DNA from: Parabacteroides massiliensis
GTDB taxonomy: Bacteria > Bacteroidota > Bacteroidia > Bacteroidales > Tannerellaceae
Length of the DNA: 64,000 nucleotides
Assembly: GCF_900155425.1 (NCBI RefSeq)
Contig: NZ_LT700191.1
Location: forward strand, 297,918-361,917
Direction of reading: 5' to 3'
Made by a program: the position numbers and the translations under genes. Below are positions 46,560 to 55,650 of this stretch, one piece after another. Under the pieces are notes generated by a model, which was given only the letters and a program-made list of their open reading frames with translations, searched no databases and was not told the DNA's origin. Numbering within the stretch: the first letter of the stretch is position 1; every line of letters starts with the position of its first letter.

Positions 46560-49521
46560 TTTTGTAGGTATGAAATCTCAAGAGGTCGGAGTGAAGTCAA
46601 AACTGAATATCGTGTTGGAACACGATAACCAGATGCTTGATGAAGTAATGGTTGTCGCTTATGGAACAGCGAAAAAAAGTTCTTTTACGGGATCGGCTGC
46701 AACAATTAAAAGTGAGAAAATCACATCTCGTCAAACCTCTAATGTTACAAATGCTTTGACTGGACAGGTTGCAGGTGTACAGACAACGAGTAATAACGGA
46801 CAGCCCGGAAAAGATGCTGAAGTCCGGATTCGTGGCATCGGATCTATTTCTGCCAGCAATAAACCTTTATATGTAGTTGACGGTGTTCCTTATGACGGTG
46901 AAATTTCAGCAATCAGTACTTCCGATATCGAATCCATGACTGTGTTGAAAGATGCTGCTTCTAATGCTTTGTATGGTGCCCGTGGCGCTAATGGCGTAAT
47001 TTTGATTACAACAAAAAAAGGTAAAAGCGGTGAAGCGAATGTCAAATTCGATGCAAAATGGGGGGTGAATAAACGTGGAGTACCTAACTATGAAACGATT
47101 AATGATCCTGCGAAATTTTATGAACTGAATTATTCTTCTATTTATAATGCAGACTTGAAAGGATATGCTGCAGCTGGAGATTTAGTAAACGCCAATGCAT
47201 ATGCTAATCAAGCTTTACTTTCTGGAACATACTTAGGCTATCAGGTCTATTCTGTTCCGACAGGAGAATTATTGATCGGCATGGATGGTAAGTTGAACCC
47301 TAAAGCTACGCTTGGTTATTCCGATGGCACTTATTATTACATTCCGGATAGTTGGTCAGATGAAATTTTCGAAAATAATGTTCGGCAGGAATATAATTTA
47401 AGTGTTAGCGGTGCTTCTGACAAAATGAATTATTATATGTCCGCTGGCTATCTGGATGATCAAGGTATCGTTCCTAACTCCGGTTTTCAGCGTTATTCTG
47501 CTCGTTTGAAAGCGGATTATCAAGTAAAACCGTGGTTAAAAATGGGGGCTAATATTTCATTTACCCATTATGATAGCCGTGAACAGGATACAGAAGGTGG
47601 AACTTCGAATGCGAATATATTTTATGCCTCTAATATTATGGGAGCGATATATCCGATGTATATCCGTGATGCCCAGGGAAATATAATGACTGATAGCCGT
47701 GGTTTCCAACGCTATGATTATGGAAAGAAAGGACAGGATACGAATGGATCCCGTAATACTATCCCTAATGCTAATCCATTGGCCAGCTATATGTTGGACA
47801 AAATGAAATATTCCGGAGACGTAGTTAGTGGCAAATGGTTTGCTGATATTGATATCTGGGGTGGAATCAAAGCGAAAGTGAATATTGGAGTGGATGCCAA
47901 TAATGTTCGGAATACCGATATGGTGAATCCGTTCTATGGTCAATACTCGGAAACGACAGGTGTCGGCGGTTTGATTTCTGTTTCCACCCAACGTACATTC
48001 AGTGTAAATCAACAATATCTGCTGACTTACAATAAAACGTTTAATGATATACACAACCTGGATGTTTTAGTCGGTCATGAAAATTATAATTATAAATACC
48101 AATATTTATATGGCCAGCGTGAAAAACTGTATAACCCGAATGTCCCGGAATTGGATAATGGCATTTCAAACCAATACAACTCATCTTATTCAAAAGATTA
48201 TGCCACTGAAGGCTGGTTGTTCCGTGTACAGTATGATTATGATGGAAAATATTTCGCTTCAGCTTCTTATCGTCGTGATGCTTCTTCTTGCTTCCATCCG
48301 GATAATCGTTGGGGTAATTTTTGGTCTATTGGTGCAGGTTGGTTATTGAATAAAGAAGCTTTCCTTGAAAATCAAAGTTGGATTAATATGTTGAAATTTA
48401 AAATCAGTTACGGTTTACAGGGAAATGACAATTTGATGTACGAAGGTGGTTTGTATCGAAACTACTATCCGTATCAAGACCAGTTTACATTGGCCAACAG
48501 TAATGGGGATTTTTCAACTTCTCTATATTATAAAGGAAATAAAGATATTACATGGGAAACTTCTCATAGCTTCAATACCGGTTTTGATTTTACGTTATGG
48601 GGAGGCAAGCTGAGCGGTTCAGCTGAATACTTCTCCCGTAAAACGACAGATATGCTTTATTTCAAACCTGTTGCAGCCTCGATGGGATATTCTCGCTTTC
48701 CAGAAAATGTAGGTTCTATGGTAAACCGCGGTGTTGAAATCGATTTGAATTCGAATATTATCGAAACAAAAGATTTCTCATGGAGCGTAAATTTGAATAT
48801 GACTCATTTTAAAAACAAAGTATTGGAACTGGCACCTGAGCTGAATGGCCAGATGATTGATGGCGGTCGTATCTATCGTGAAGGAGAATCCATGTATCAG
48901 CTTTATTTGCCGAAATATGCAGGTGTAAATCCAGAAACAGGGGAAAGCCAGTGGGCTTTGTTAGAGCCAGATGCCAATGGTAACACTGTTACAACGTCTT
49001 ATTCTGCTGCCTCGGAAAATCGTTTTGCAACAGGAGATATTCTCCCTAAAGTATATGGAGGATTCGGTACGAGTTTTGCTGCTTATGGTTTTGACTTGTC
49101 AATATCGTTTGCTTACCAAGTCGGCGGTCGTATTTTGGACTACACATATCGGGAGTTGATGAGCCCTGCAGCTACAGGTAGTGCTTTGCACAAAGACATG
49201 TTGAACGTCTGGACTTCTGAAAACAAGAATACAGACATTCCTCGCATGAATATAACCGATAAATATACGAATAGGCAGTCTGACCGCTTTTTGACAAGTT
49301 CTGATTATCTGAGTCTGCAAAATATCACATTTGGTTATACTCTACCGAAAAGCTTGACTCGTAAGTTACAAATTGAAGGTGTTCGTTTGTACTTTGTAGC
49401 AGACAATGTTGCTCTGTTGACAGCTCGTAAAGGGTTGGATCCACGTCAAGGCTATGTTGCCTCAGATAATGTTTATTCACCGATCCGTACGATTTCTGGT
49501 GGTATATCATTGAATTTCTAA
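46339..49521 (+). CDS. SusC/RagA-family TonB-dependent receptor, currently expressed copy
   Basis: 1060-residue outer-membrane transporter from ATG at 46339; a GTG 6 bp earlier is less likely. Signal peptide ends near ANA-Q (about residue 20). The CarboxypepD_reg-like domain spans about 22-95 (VTGTVISAEDNEPIIGASI), then the TonB-box region DEVMVVAYGTAKK and the plug with VRIRGIGSISASNKPLYVV and LYGARGANGVILITT. The beta-barrel follows, ending GGISLNF. The 27-bp recombination site occupies codons 65-74, between signal/first domain and the rest. Followed 21 bp later by its SusD. The substrate is unknown. Confidence 0.95.
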   Translation: MKRLTFLLFCLLLGIGMANAQTTKVTGTVISAEDNEPIIGASIVVKGTTIGTVTDFDGAFSLDVPSSAKTLVISFVGMKSQEVGVKSKLNIVLEHDNQMLDEVMVVAYGTAKKSSFTGSAATIKSEKITSRQTSNVTNALTGQVAGVQTTSNNGQPGKDAEVRIRGIGSISASNKPLYVVDGVPYDGEISAISTSDIESMTVLKDAASNALYGARGANGVILITTKKGKSGEANVKFDAKWGVNKRGVPNYETINDPAKFYELNYSSIYNADLKGYAAAGDLVNANAYANQALLSGTYLGYQVYSVPTGELLIGMDGKLNPKATLGYSDGTYYYIPDSWSDEIFENNVRQEYNLSVSGASDKMNYYMSAGYLDDQGIVPNSGFQRYSARLKADYQVKPWLKMGANISFTHYDSREQDTEGGTSNANIFYASNIMGAIYPMYIRDAQGNIMTDSRGFQRYDYGKKGQDTNGSRNTIPNANPLASYMLDKMKYSGDVVSGKWFADIDIWGGIKAKVNIGVDANNVRNTDMVNPFYGQYSETTGVGGLISVSTQRTFSVNQQYLLTYNKTFNDIHNLDVLVGHENYNYKYQYLYGQREKLYNPNVPELDNGISNQYNSSYSKDYATEGWLFRVQYDYDGKYFASASYRRDASSCFHPDNRWGNFWSIGAGWLLNKEAFLENQSWINMLKFKISYGLQGNDNLMYEGGLYRNYYPYQDQFTLANSNGDFSTSLYYKGNKDITWETSHSFNTGFDFTLWGGKLSGSAEYFSRKTTDMLYFKPVAASMGYSRFPENVGSMVNRGVEIDLNSNIIETKDFSWSVNLNMTHFKNKVLELAPELNGQMIDGGRIYREGESMYQLYLPKYAGVNPETGESQWALLEPDANGNTVTTSYSAASENRFATGDILPKVYGGFGTSFAAYGFDLSISFAYQVGGRILDYTYRELMSPAATGSALHKDMLNVWTSENKNTDIPRMNITDKYTNRQSDRFLTSSDYLSLQNITFGYTLPKSLTRKLQIEGVRLYFVADNVALLTARKGLDPRQGYVASDNVYSPIRTISGGISLNF

Positions 49522-49542
49522 TCCATTAAATTGTTTTTGAAT

Positions 49543-51129
49543 ATGAAATTAATAAACAAATATATGATGTTCGCAACAGCCACCTTTATACTGGCTTCTT
49601 GCGATTTGGATAAATATCCTGAAGGTCAATATGTTTCTGAAGGTCAGAAAGAAGAAACAATCAAAGACAGACCTAACTTGATTACGGCTGAGGTTAATGC
49701 CATGGCGGCTAAATTGAATGCTTTCGGAACAATCTCAGATGATGCTTCTACTTTCCACAATGATTATGGGATTCCTGCCGTTTCTATGGCTTTGGAGTCT
49801 GGTGGACAGGATCTTGTAGCATTGGTTACCGGATATAATTGGTTCAATACCTCCCAAAACTATTCAGACCGTGTTTATGATAGTTCTATGGATGAGCTGA
49901 TCTGGAAAACTTTTTATAATCATTTGAAGGCTGCCAATAACGTATTGAACCTGATTGACCCGGCCACAGACGATGCTTCTTTGAAAATTTATCGTGGCCA
50001 GGCCTTGGCTGCTCGTGCATATGACTATTTGAATCTGGTTCAGATTTATCAGTTTACTTATGTAGGGCATGAAGATGCTTTGGCCGTACCCATTGTAACG
50101 GAAAAAATGTCTGACGAAGAAATGCAAAATAATCCTCGTGCAACGGTTCGGCAGGTATATGAGCAGATTATGAGCGATTTGAATCAGGCAGCAGAATTGT
50201 TGGCCGGTTTTGATAATGGAGCGAATAAAGACCAATTGGATGAAGCGGTCGTGTATGGTTTGCGTGCCCGTGCCAATCTTCTGATGCAGAAATGGACTGA
50301 TGCGGCAAAAGATGCAGAAAGAGCTATTGCCGGTGGAACACCGCAATCATTGGCTGAAGTTTCCACTCCGACATTTAATTCTGCTACTGCAAATTCTTGG
50401 TTATGGGGTGTCATGATTACTCCGGATAATGATGTCGTACAAACCGGTATCATAAACTGGCCTTCTCATTTGTGTTCTTTTACGGGGAACGGATATACTT
50501 CAGGTGTTCCTGACGGATACAGAAAAGTGAATACGGCTTTATATGACCAGATTCCGGATACAGATATTCGTAAACAATGGTTTTTGTCTCCGGACAACAC
50601 CTCTTCTTTGATAGACAACGAAAAGGTTGAAGGTTATTCTATTGTAGAGTATTTTGGTCTTGAACCGTATGTGAATACTAAATTTGGTGCTTATCAGAAT
50701 GTGTTTGGGAATACAACTAATGCTTCAGACTGGCCATTGATGCGTGTGGAAGAAATGTATTTGATTAAAGCAGAGGCAGAAGCTATGAGTGGAAACCTGG
50801 CAGCAGGTAAGGCTACATTGGAAAATTTCGTACAAACTTACCGTGACCCATCTTTTACAAGTAAAGCTGCTTCGGCACAGCAATTTCAAGATGAGGTTTG
50901 GTTACAGCGACGTATGGAACTTTGGGGTGAAGGTTATTCATTGTTCGATCTTTTGCGCTTGAAAAAGCCGATTGTTCGTAAAAATACGAATTATCATGCT
51001 TCCGTACAATTTAACTTGGAACCGGAATCTCAGATAATGATTTACCGCATTCCGCAATGTGAAATGGAGACCAATACAGGTATTTCTGATACAGATAATA
51101 ATCCGGCAGCACCACAGCCTACCTTATAA
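49543..51129 (+). CDS. SusD/RagB-family lipoprotein, partner of the upstream SusC
   Basis: 528 residues from ATG at 49543; an upstream TTG is unlikely. The lipoprotein signal ends at about Cys20 (ILASCDLDKYPEG). SusD helices are seen (GQALAARAYDYLNLVQIYQ) with the C-terminal family pattern WLQRRMELWGEGYSLFDLLRLKKP. The same pattern is found in the protein at 55651-57150 (LQRRIELWGEGFSFYDLKRL), so the two modules are related to each other more than to the pair at 1-2552. Co-transcribed with the SusC gene. Confidence 0.94.
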   Translation: MKLINKYMMFATATFILASCDLDKYPEGQYVSEGQKEETIKDRPNLITAEVNAMAAKLNAFGTISDDASTFHNDYGIPAVSMALESGGQDLVALVTGYNWFNTSQNYSDRVYDSSMDELIWKTFYNHLKAANNVLNLIDPATDDASLKIYRGQALAARAYDYLNLVQIYQFTYVGHEDALAVPIVTEKMSDEEMQNNPRATVRQVYEQIMSDLNQAAELLAGFDNGANKDQLDEAVVYGLRARANLLMQKWTDAAKDAERAIAGGTPQSLAEVSTPTFNSATANSWLWGVMITPDNDVVQTGIINWPSHLCSFTGNGYTSGVPDGYRKVNTALYDQIPDTDIRKQWFLSPDNTSSLIDNEKVEGYSIVEYFGLEPYVNTKFGAYQNVFGNTTNASDWPLMRVEEMYLIKAEAEAMSGNLAAGKATLENFVQTYRDPSFTSKAASAQQFQDEVWLQRRMELWGEGYSLFDLLRLKKPIVRKNTNYHASVQFNLEPESQIMIYRIPQCEMETNTGISDTDNNPAAPQPTL

Positions 51130-51180
51130 TTCCGTGTAATCCGTGCTTGAATTATATCATATTATTATCAAGCAGCATGT

Positions 51181-51230
51181 ATGAAACCGGTTAATTTGAA
51201 ATCAACTTATTTCAAATTAACCGGTTTCAT
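51181..51230. terminator. Perfect 22-bp inverted repeat after the first SusD gene
   Basis: ATGAAACCGGTTAATTTGAA plus AT at 51181-51202 pairs perfectly with 51209-51230 around a 6-nt loop. No T run follows on the plus strand. It may end the SusC/SusD transcript or stabilise its 3' end. Its perfect symmetry is unusual. Confidence 0.55.
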
Positions 51231-51287
51231 GTTTGTCCTTTCCAACTATTGTTGCTACATTTGTTTTTGTATAAGAAATATTGTTCT

Positions 51288-52433
51288 ATGGAGGCACCAT
51301 TTGTTTACGGGCGTATTGCCGATGACCGGAATTTTACAGATAGGGAAAATGAGATCGCTTTGTTAATGCAAAACTTCAAAAATCTCATTAACACAGTGAT
51401 TATATCTCCACGCCGTTGGGGTAAGACCTCTTTGGTAAATAAGTGTGCCAAACTTTTATCCGAAGAAGATAAAGATATCCTGGTCTGCCAGGTCGATATT
51501 TTTAATTGTAGAACGGAAGAACAATTTTATACAGCTTATGCAAATGCTTTAATGCGGGTGACCACTTCTGCTTGGGAGGAATTCGTTGCCGGAGTGAAAA
51601 AGTACCTGAGCCGAATGGCACCGACGGTCTCTCTTTCCGAAGGAAGCCAAAGCTATGAATTATCTTTTGGTGTCAGTTTTAAAGATAATCGATTGTCTTA
51701 TGATGAAATATTAGATTTGCCGCAACAAATCGCCAAAGATAAAGGCAAAAAGATAATCGTCTGTATTGATGAATTCCAAAACATCAACGAATATGAGGAT
51801 TCGCTTGCTTTTCAGCGCAAACTTCGCGCTCATTGGCAGACGCATACATCTGTTTGTTATTGTCTGTATGGGAGTAAACGCCATATGTTACTGAGTATTT
51901 TCAATGATTACAGTATGCCTTTTTACAAATTTGGCGATATTTTATTCTTACAAAAAATCGGACGAGAAGACTGGGTTACATTTATATCTCAACGGTTTGC
52001 AGCTACCGGAAAGCAAATATCGGACGTATTGTCCGGCATGATTGCCGATAAAATGAAAAACCATCCGTATTATACTCAACAATTAAGCCAGCAAACCTGG
52101 TTGCGTACTTCAAAAGATTGTTCAGAGGCAATTGTCAATGAGGCATTCAATGGTTTAATAGGACAATTGAGCTTGCTTTTTACCAATATAATAGATTCTT
52201 TGACTTCCCGTCAAATCAACTTTCTGATAGCTATTGCTGACGGAGTCGTCAATTTTTCTTCTAAAGATGTATTGAAGCGATATCAATTGGGAACTTCAGC
52301 GAACATCAAAAACCTGAAAAAAGCGACACTTGAAAAAGATTTGATCGATATATTGCCGGGCAATATAATCGAAATCCAAGATCCGGCTTTTGAATACTGG
52401 CTTAAAAATATATATCAAAATTCCGTAAAATAA
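51288..52433 (+). CDS. AAA ATPase (archaeal-type ATPase family)
   Basis: 381 residues from ATG at 51288 (MEAPFVYGRIADDRNFTDR). Walker A is IISPRRWGKTSLVNK near residue 45, Walker B IIVCIDEFQNI near 165, then a helical lid and a C-terminal winged-helix domain (SSKDVLKRYQLGTSANIKNL) and DPAFEYWLKNI. Related to the MNS/archaeal ATPase group found in many Bacteroidota genomes, function unclear. It stands between two SusC/SusD modules without a shared operon (158 bp after the first SusD, 221 bp before the second SusC homology begins). Confidence 0.88.
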   Translation: MEAPFVYGRIADDRNFTDRENEIALLMQNFKNLINTVIISPRRWGKTSLVNKCAKLLSEEDKDILVCQVDIFNCRTEEQFYTAYANALMRVTTSAWEEFVAGVKKYLSRMAPTVSLSEGSQSYELSFGVSFKDNRLSYDEILDLPQQIAKDKGKKIIVCIDEFQNINEYEDSLAFQRKLRAHWQTHTSVCYCLYGSKRHMLLSIFNDYSMPFYKFGDILFLQKIGREDWVTFISQRFAATGKQISDVLSGMIADKMKNHPYYTQQLSQQTWLRTSKDCSEAIVNEAFNGLIGQLSLLFTNIIDSLTSRQINFLIAIADGVVNFSSKDVLKRYQLGTSANIKNLKKATLEKDLIDILPGNIIEIQDPAFEYWLKNIYQNSVK

Positions 52434-52654
52434 TTTTATTTATATGAAAAAACCGGAAGGGAAGCCGGTAGAATTATGGTTCTGCTTGGGCTCATTGGTG
52501 ATATGGCTTTTATTTATGCTTTGAACTTTAAATGCTTGTATATAAGAATAATATGATTTTTTGCATTAAAGAGGATTTCCTTTTGTAGGTGAATAGCTGT
52601 TTAGGTTTTGTTGTGGCTTAATATGTTGATAATCAATAATGTGATAAACGGATA

Positions 52655-52680
52655 AGTTCTGCAAAGACTCTGGTAGTTTC
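52655..52680 (+). repeat. Third copy of the SusC crossover site
   Basis: AGTTCTGCAAAGACTCTGG followed by TAGTTTC matches the site at 46534-46559 over 26 bases with one difference. Similarity of this SusC to the upstream SusC begins exactly here and is absent before it. Confidence 0.85.
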
Positions 52681-55618
52681 CTATGTGGGTATGAAATCCC
52701 AGGAAATTGAAGTGAAATCAAAACTTAACATCGTGTTGGAGCACGATAACCAGATGCTTGACGAAGTGATGGTTGTTGCTTACGGTACGGCAAAGAAATC
52801 GTCTTTCACCGGAGCGGCTTCTACAATGAGAGGAGAAAAAATCCAAAAAATGCAGGTTTCAGACATTTCCAAGTCTTTGGAAGGTTCCATTGCCGGTGTG
52901 CAGATCGCATCTTCTTCCGGTACTCCCGGTTCAAGTGCAAACATCCGTATCCGTGGTATCGGTTCTATTTCAAGTAGCCAAGAGCCACTGATCGTTGTGG
53001 ATGGTGTACCTTACGAAGGTTCTTTGAACTCAATCTCCACACAGGATATCGAGTCTCTGACCGTACTGAAAGATGCTGCCGCCAACTCTATGTATGGTGC
53101 TCGTGGTTCTAACGGTGTGATCATCGTCACGACTAAAGGTAGCAAGTCGGGAAAAGCCAGGATCAACTTCGAAGCACGCTATGGTTTCAACGCTCGTGGC
53201 GTCAAATCATACGACGTGATTTCCGATGCCGGCGAATATTATGAAATGATGTACGAATCTTACCGGAACAGTTTGATTCCGTCAATGGGATATGCAGGTG
53301 CAAGTCAATATGCAGCTCAGAATTTAATTTCTAAGAACTTGAAATATAACAAATTCGCAGGTGTTGCTGACAATGCTTTGATCGATCCGTTAACCGGAAA
53401 ACTGAATTCGGCTGCAACTTCCTATAAATGGGCTGACGATTGGACGAAAGACCCGTTTGAAAATGGAAGCCGCCAAGAATACAACATCAATATTGCCGGT
53501 GGTACGGAAAACACACAGGCTTATGCTTCTTTAGGCTATTTGTCTGACAATGGTTATGTTGTCGGTTCTGATTTCGAACGTATATCCGCACGTGTAAAAG
53601 TAGACCAAAAGATCGGCCAATATGTAAAAGTCGGCGGAAACATCGCATACGCCAATACGGTACGAAGCACATTCGGCGATGAAAGCAGCAACTACTCCAA
53701 CCTTTTCATGTTCTCTCAAAACATCGCACCGATCTATCCGATCTACCTGTATGACGGAAACGGCCAGCTGATGTATGATGAAAAAGGGAACGTACGATAT
53801 GACTTCGGTACCGAAAACGCTCGTCCTTACGCTTCCGAACAAAACCCGTTGGCTGTAGCCAAGGAAAACATCCGCAAAATCTTGAGAGACAATTTAAGTT
53901 CTCGTGGCTATTTGGAAGCTAATTTCCTGAAAGATTTCAAATTCACGTTGAATATTGCTTACGATGTGTTCAACACGAACCAGACGGATTTCTCAACCCC
54001 TATCGGTGGTGATGCTGCAAGTGTAGGCGGACGTGGTTACAAATACAACACTCGCCGTGGAGCATTGAATGTCAACCAGCTGTTAAACTGGACACGTTCT
54101 TTCGACAAGCATAATATTAATGTATTGTTGGGACATGAAACAAAAAATGACAAATACAGCTACATGGAAGGCCACATGACGAATTTCGCCGACCCGACCA
54201 ACCCTGAATTCAATAATGCCGCCCAATACCAGGGCTTGAACAGCTACACAGCTGAATATGCTTTGGAAGGATATTTCGGAAAAGCAGAATACAACTATGC
54301 TGACAAATATTATGTAACAGCCAGTCTCCGTCGCGACGGTTCTTCTAAATTCTACAAAGACAACCGTTGGGGTACATTCTGGGCTATCGGTGGTTCTTGG
54401 AGAATCAAAGAAGAGAACTTCTTGAAAGACAACCATGCAATCGACAACTTGAAGTTGAAAGCCAGCTTCGGTACACAAGGTAATGACAATATCTTGGATG
54501 CAAACGGATATACAATCTGGAAAGCTTATTCCGACCTGTACACTGTAGACAGAGTGGATGGCGATGCCGCTTTCACGAAAACATTGCGCGGAAATAAAGA
54601 TCTGACATGGGAAAAGAGTAACAACTTCAACTTAGGTGCCGAATTAGGCTTATGGGATCGTATCGACGTGAATCTTGATTTCTTCATCAAAGAGACAAAA
54701 GACATGCTTTACCAAAGCCCGTTGGCAACATCCGAAGGTAGCCCGACTTACATTTACCGCAATGAAATGGATATGAAGAACACCGGTTTCGAATTCGATA
54801 TCAATGCGAACATCATCGACAACAAAAACTTCAAGTGGAATGTTGCGCTGAACGGAACGACTTATAAAAACAAACTGACCAAGCTCCCAGCCTCCAAACC
54901 GGCAAGCGACTATCCCGACGGATATCAAGCTGGTCTTTACTGGAGAAAATTAGGCGGTTCCTTGTATGACTTTTATGTATACGAATATGCAGGCGTTGAT
55001 CCGGAAACAGGAACACCGCTGTATAATAAATATCTAAAAGATGAAAACGGAAACGAAACCGGAGAAATTGAAAAAGTGGCAGAAATCGGAGACGCAACAC
55101 GTCGCCAGTCCGGCAAATCTTCCATTCCTAAATTCGTCGGCGGTCTTTCCTCTACATTCGAAGCTTATGGATTCGATTTGACAATCCAAACTGCATTCCA
55201 GCTGGGTGGCTATGTTTACGATAGTTCTTATTCAAGCTTGATGAATCCGGGAGACCAAGGTTCCAATTTCCACAAGGACATGTTCAACCGTTGGACTCCG
55301 ACCCATACAAACACAAATATCCCGGCATTGGGTTATTCAAGCCAGGATCAATCCATTGCGAACGGCAACTACGTGGATTTCTTCTTGACGAAAGCCTCTT
55401 ATTTCAGTCTGCGTAACATCACGTTGGGCTACTCGTTACCATCCAACCTCTTGAAAAAAGCAGGTGTCGAAAAATTGCGCGTGTACCTGACCGGTGACAA
55501 CATGTGGTTGCTCTCAAAACGCAAAGGTTTGGATCCACGTTTGTATTTCAATGGTACGACCAAATTCTCATACTCAGCTCTCAGTACCTATTCCATCGGT
55601 TTGAACCTGACATTCTAA
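52655..55618 (+). CDS. SusC/RagA-family receptor lacking start, signal peptide and first domain (silent copy)
   Basis: About 987 codons of SusC open with SSAKTLVVSYVGMKSQEIE at the crossover site. The same frame meets a stop at 52637 and has no ATG before the barrel, so there is no signal peptide. An internal GTG (52685) or ATG (52691) could start translation but would give a protein that cannot be exported. The plug and barrel are complete (RIRGIGSISSSQEPLIVVDG, LYLTF-type end GLNLTF). Over the first 90 bp the DNA is near identical to the upstream SusC, then diverges. It becomes functional only if recombination supplies a 5' end. No promoter is visible. Confidence 0.9.
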   Translation, partial: SSAKTLVVSYVGMKSQEIEVKSKLNIVLEHDNQMLDEVMVVAYGTAKKSSFTGAASTMRGEKIQKMQVSDISKSLEGSIAGVQIASSSGTPGSSANIRIRGIGSISSSQEPLIVVDGVPYEGSLNSISTQDIESLTVLKDAAANSMYGARGSNGVIIVTTKGSKSGKARINFEARYGFNARGVKSYDVISDAGEYYEMMYESYRNSLIPSMGYAGASQYAAQNLISKNLKYNKFAGVADNALIDPLTGKLNSAATSYKWADDWTKDPFENGSRQEYNINIAGGTENTQAYASLGYLSDNGYVVGSDFERISARVKVDQKIGQYVKVGGNIAYANTVRSTFGDESSNYSNLFMFSQNIAPIYPIYLYDGNGQLMYDEKGNVRYDFGTENARPYASEQNPLAVAKENIRKILRDNLSSRGYLEANFLKDFKFTLNIAYDVFNTNQTDFSTPIGGDAASVGGRGYKYNTRRGALNVNQLLNWTRSFDKHNINVLLGHETKNDKYSYMEGHMTNFADPTNPEFNNAAQYQGLNSYTAEYALEGYFGKAEYNYADKYYVTASLRRDGSSKFYKDNRWGTFWAIGGSWRIKEENFLKDNHAIDNLKLKASFGTQGNDNILDANGYTIWKAYSDLYTVDRVDGDAAFTKTLRGNKDLTWEKSNNFNLGAELGLWDRIDVNLDFFIKETKDMLYQSPLATSEGSPTYIYRNEMDMKNTGFEFDINANIIDNKNFKWNVALNGTTYKNKLTKLPASKPASDYPDGYQAGLYWRKLGGSLYDFYVYEYAGVDPETGTPLYNKYLKDENGNETGEIEKVAEIGDATRRQSGKSSIPKFVGGLSSTFEAYGFDLTIQTAFQLGGYVYDSSYSSLMNPGDQGSNFHKDMFNRWTPTHTNTNIPALGYSSQDQSIANGNYVDFFLTKASYFSLRNITLGYSLPSNLLKKAGVEKLRVYLTGDNMWLLSKRKGLDPRLYFNGTTKFSYSALSTYSIGLNLTF

Positions 55619-55650
55619 TTATAACAGACAATATAAAAACATAGACAAAT

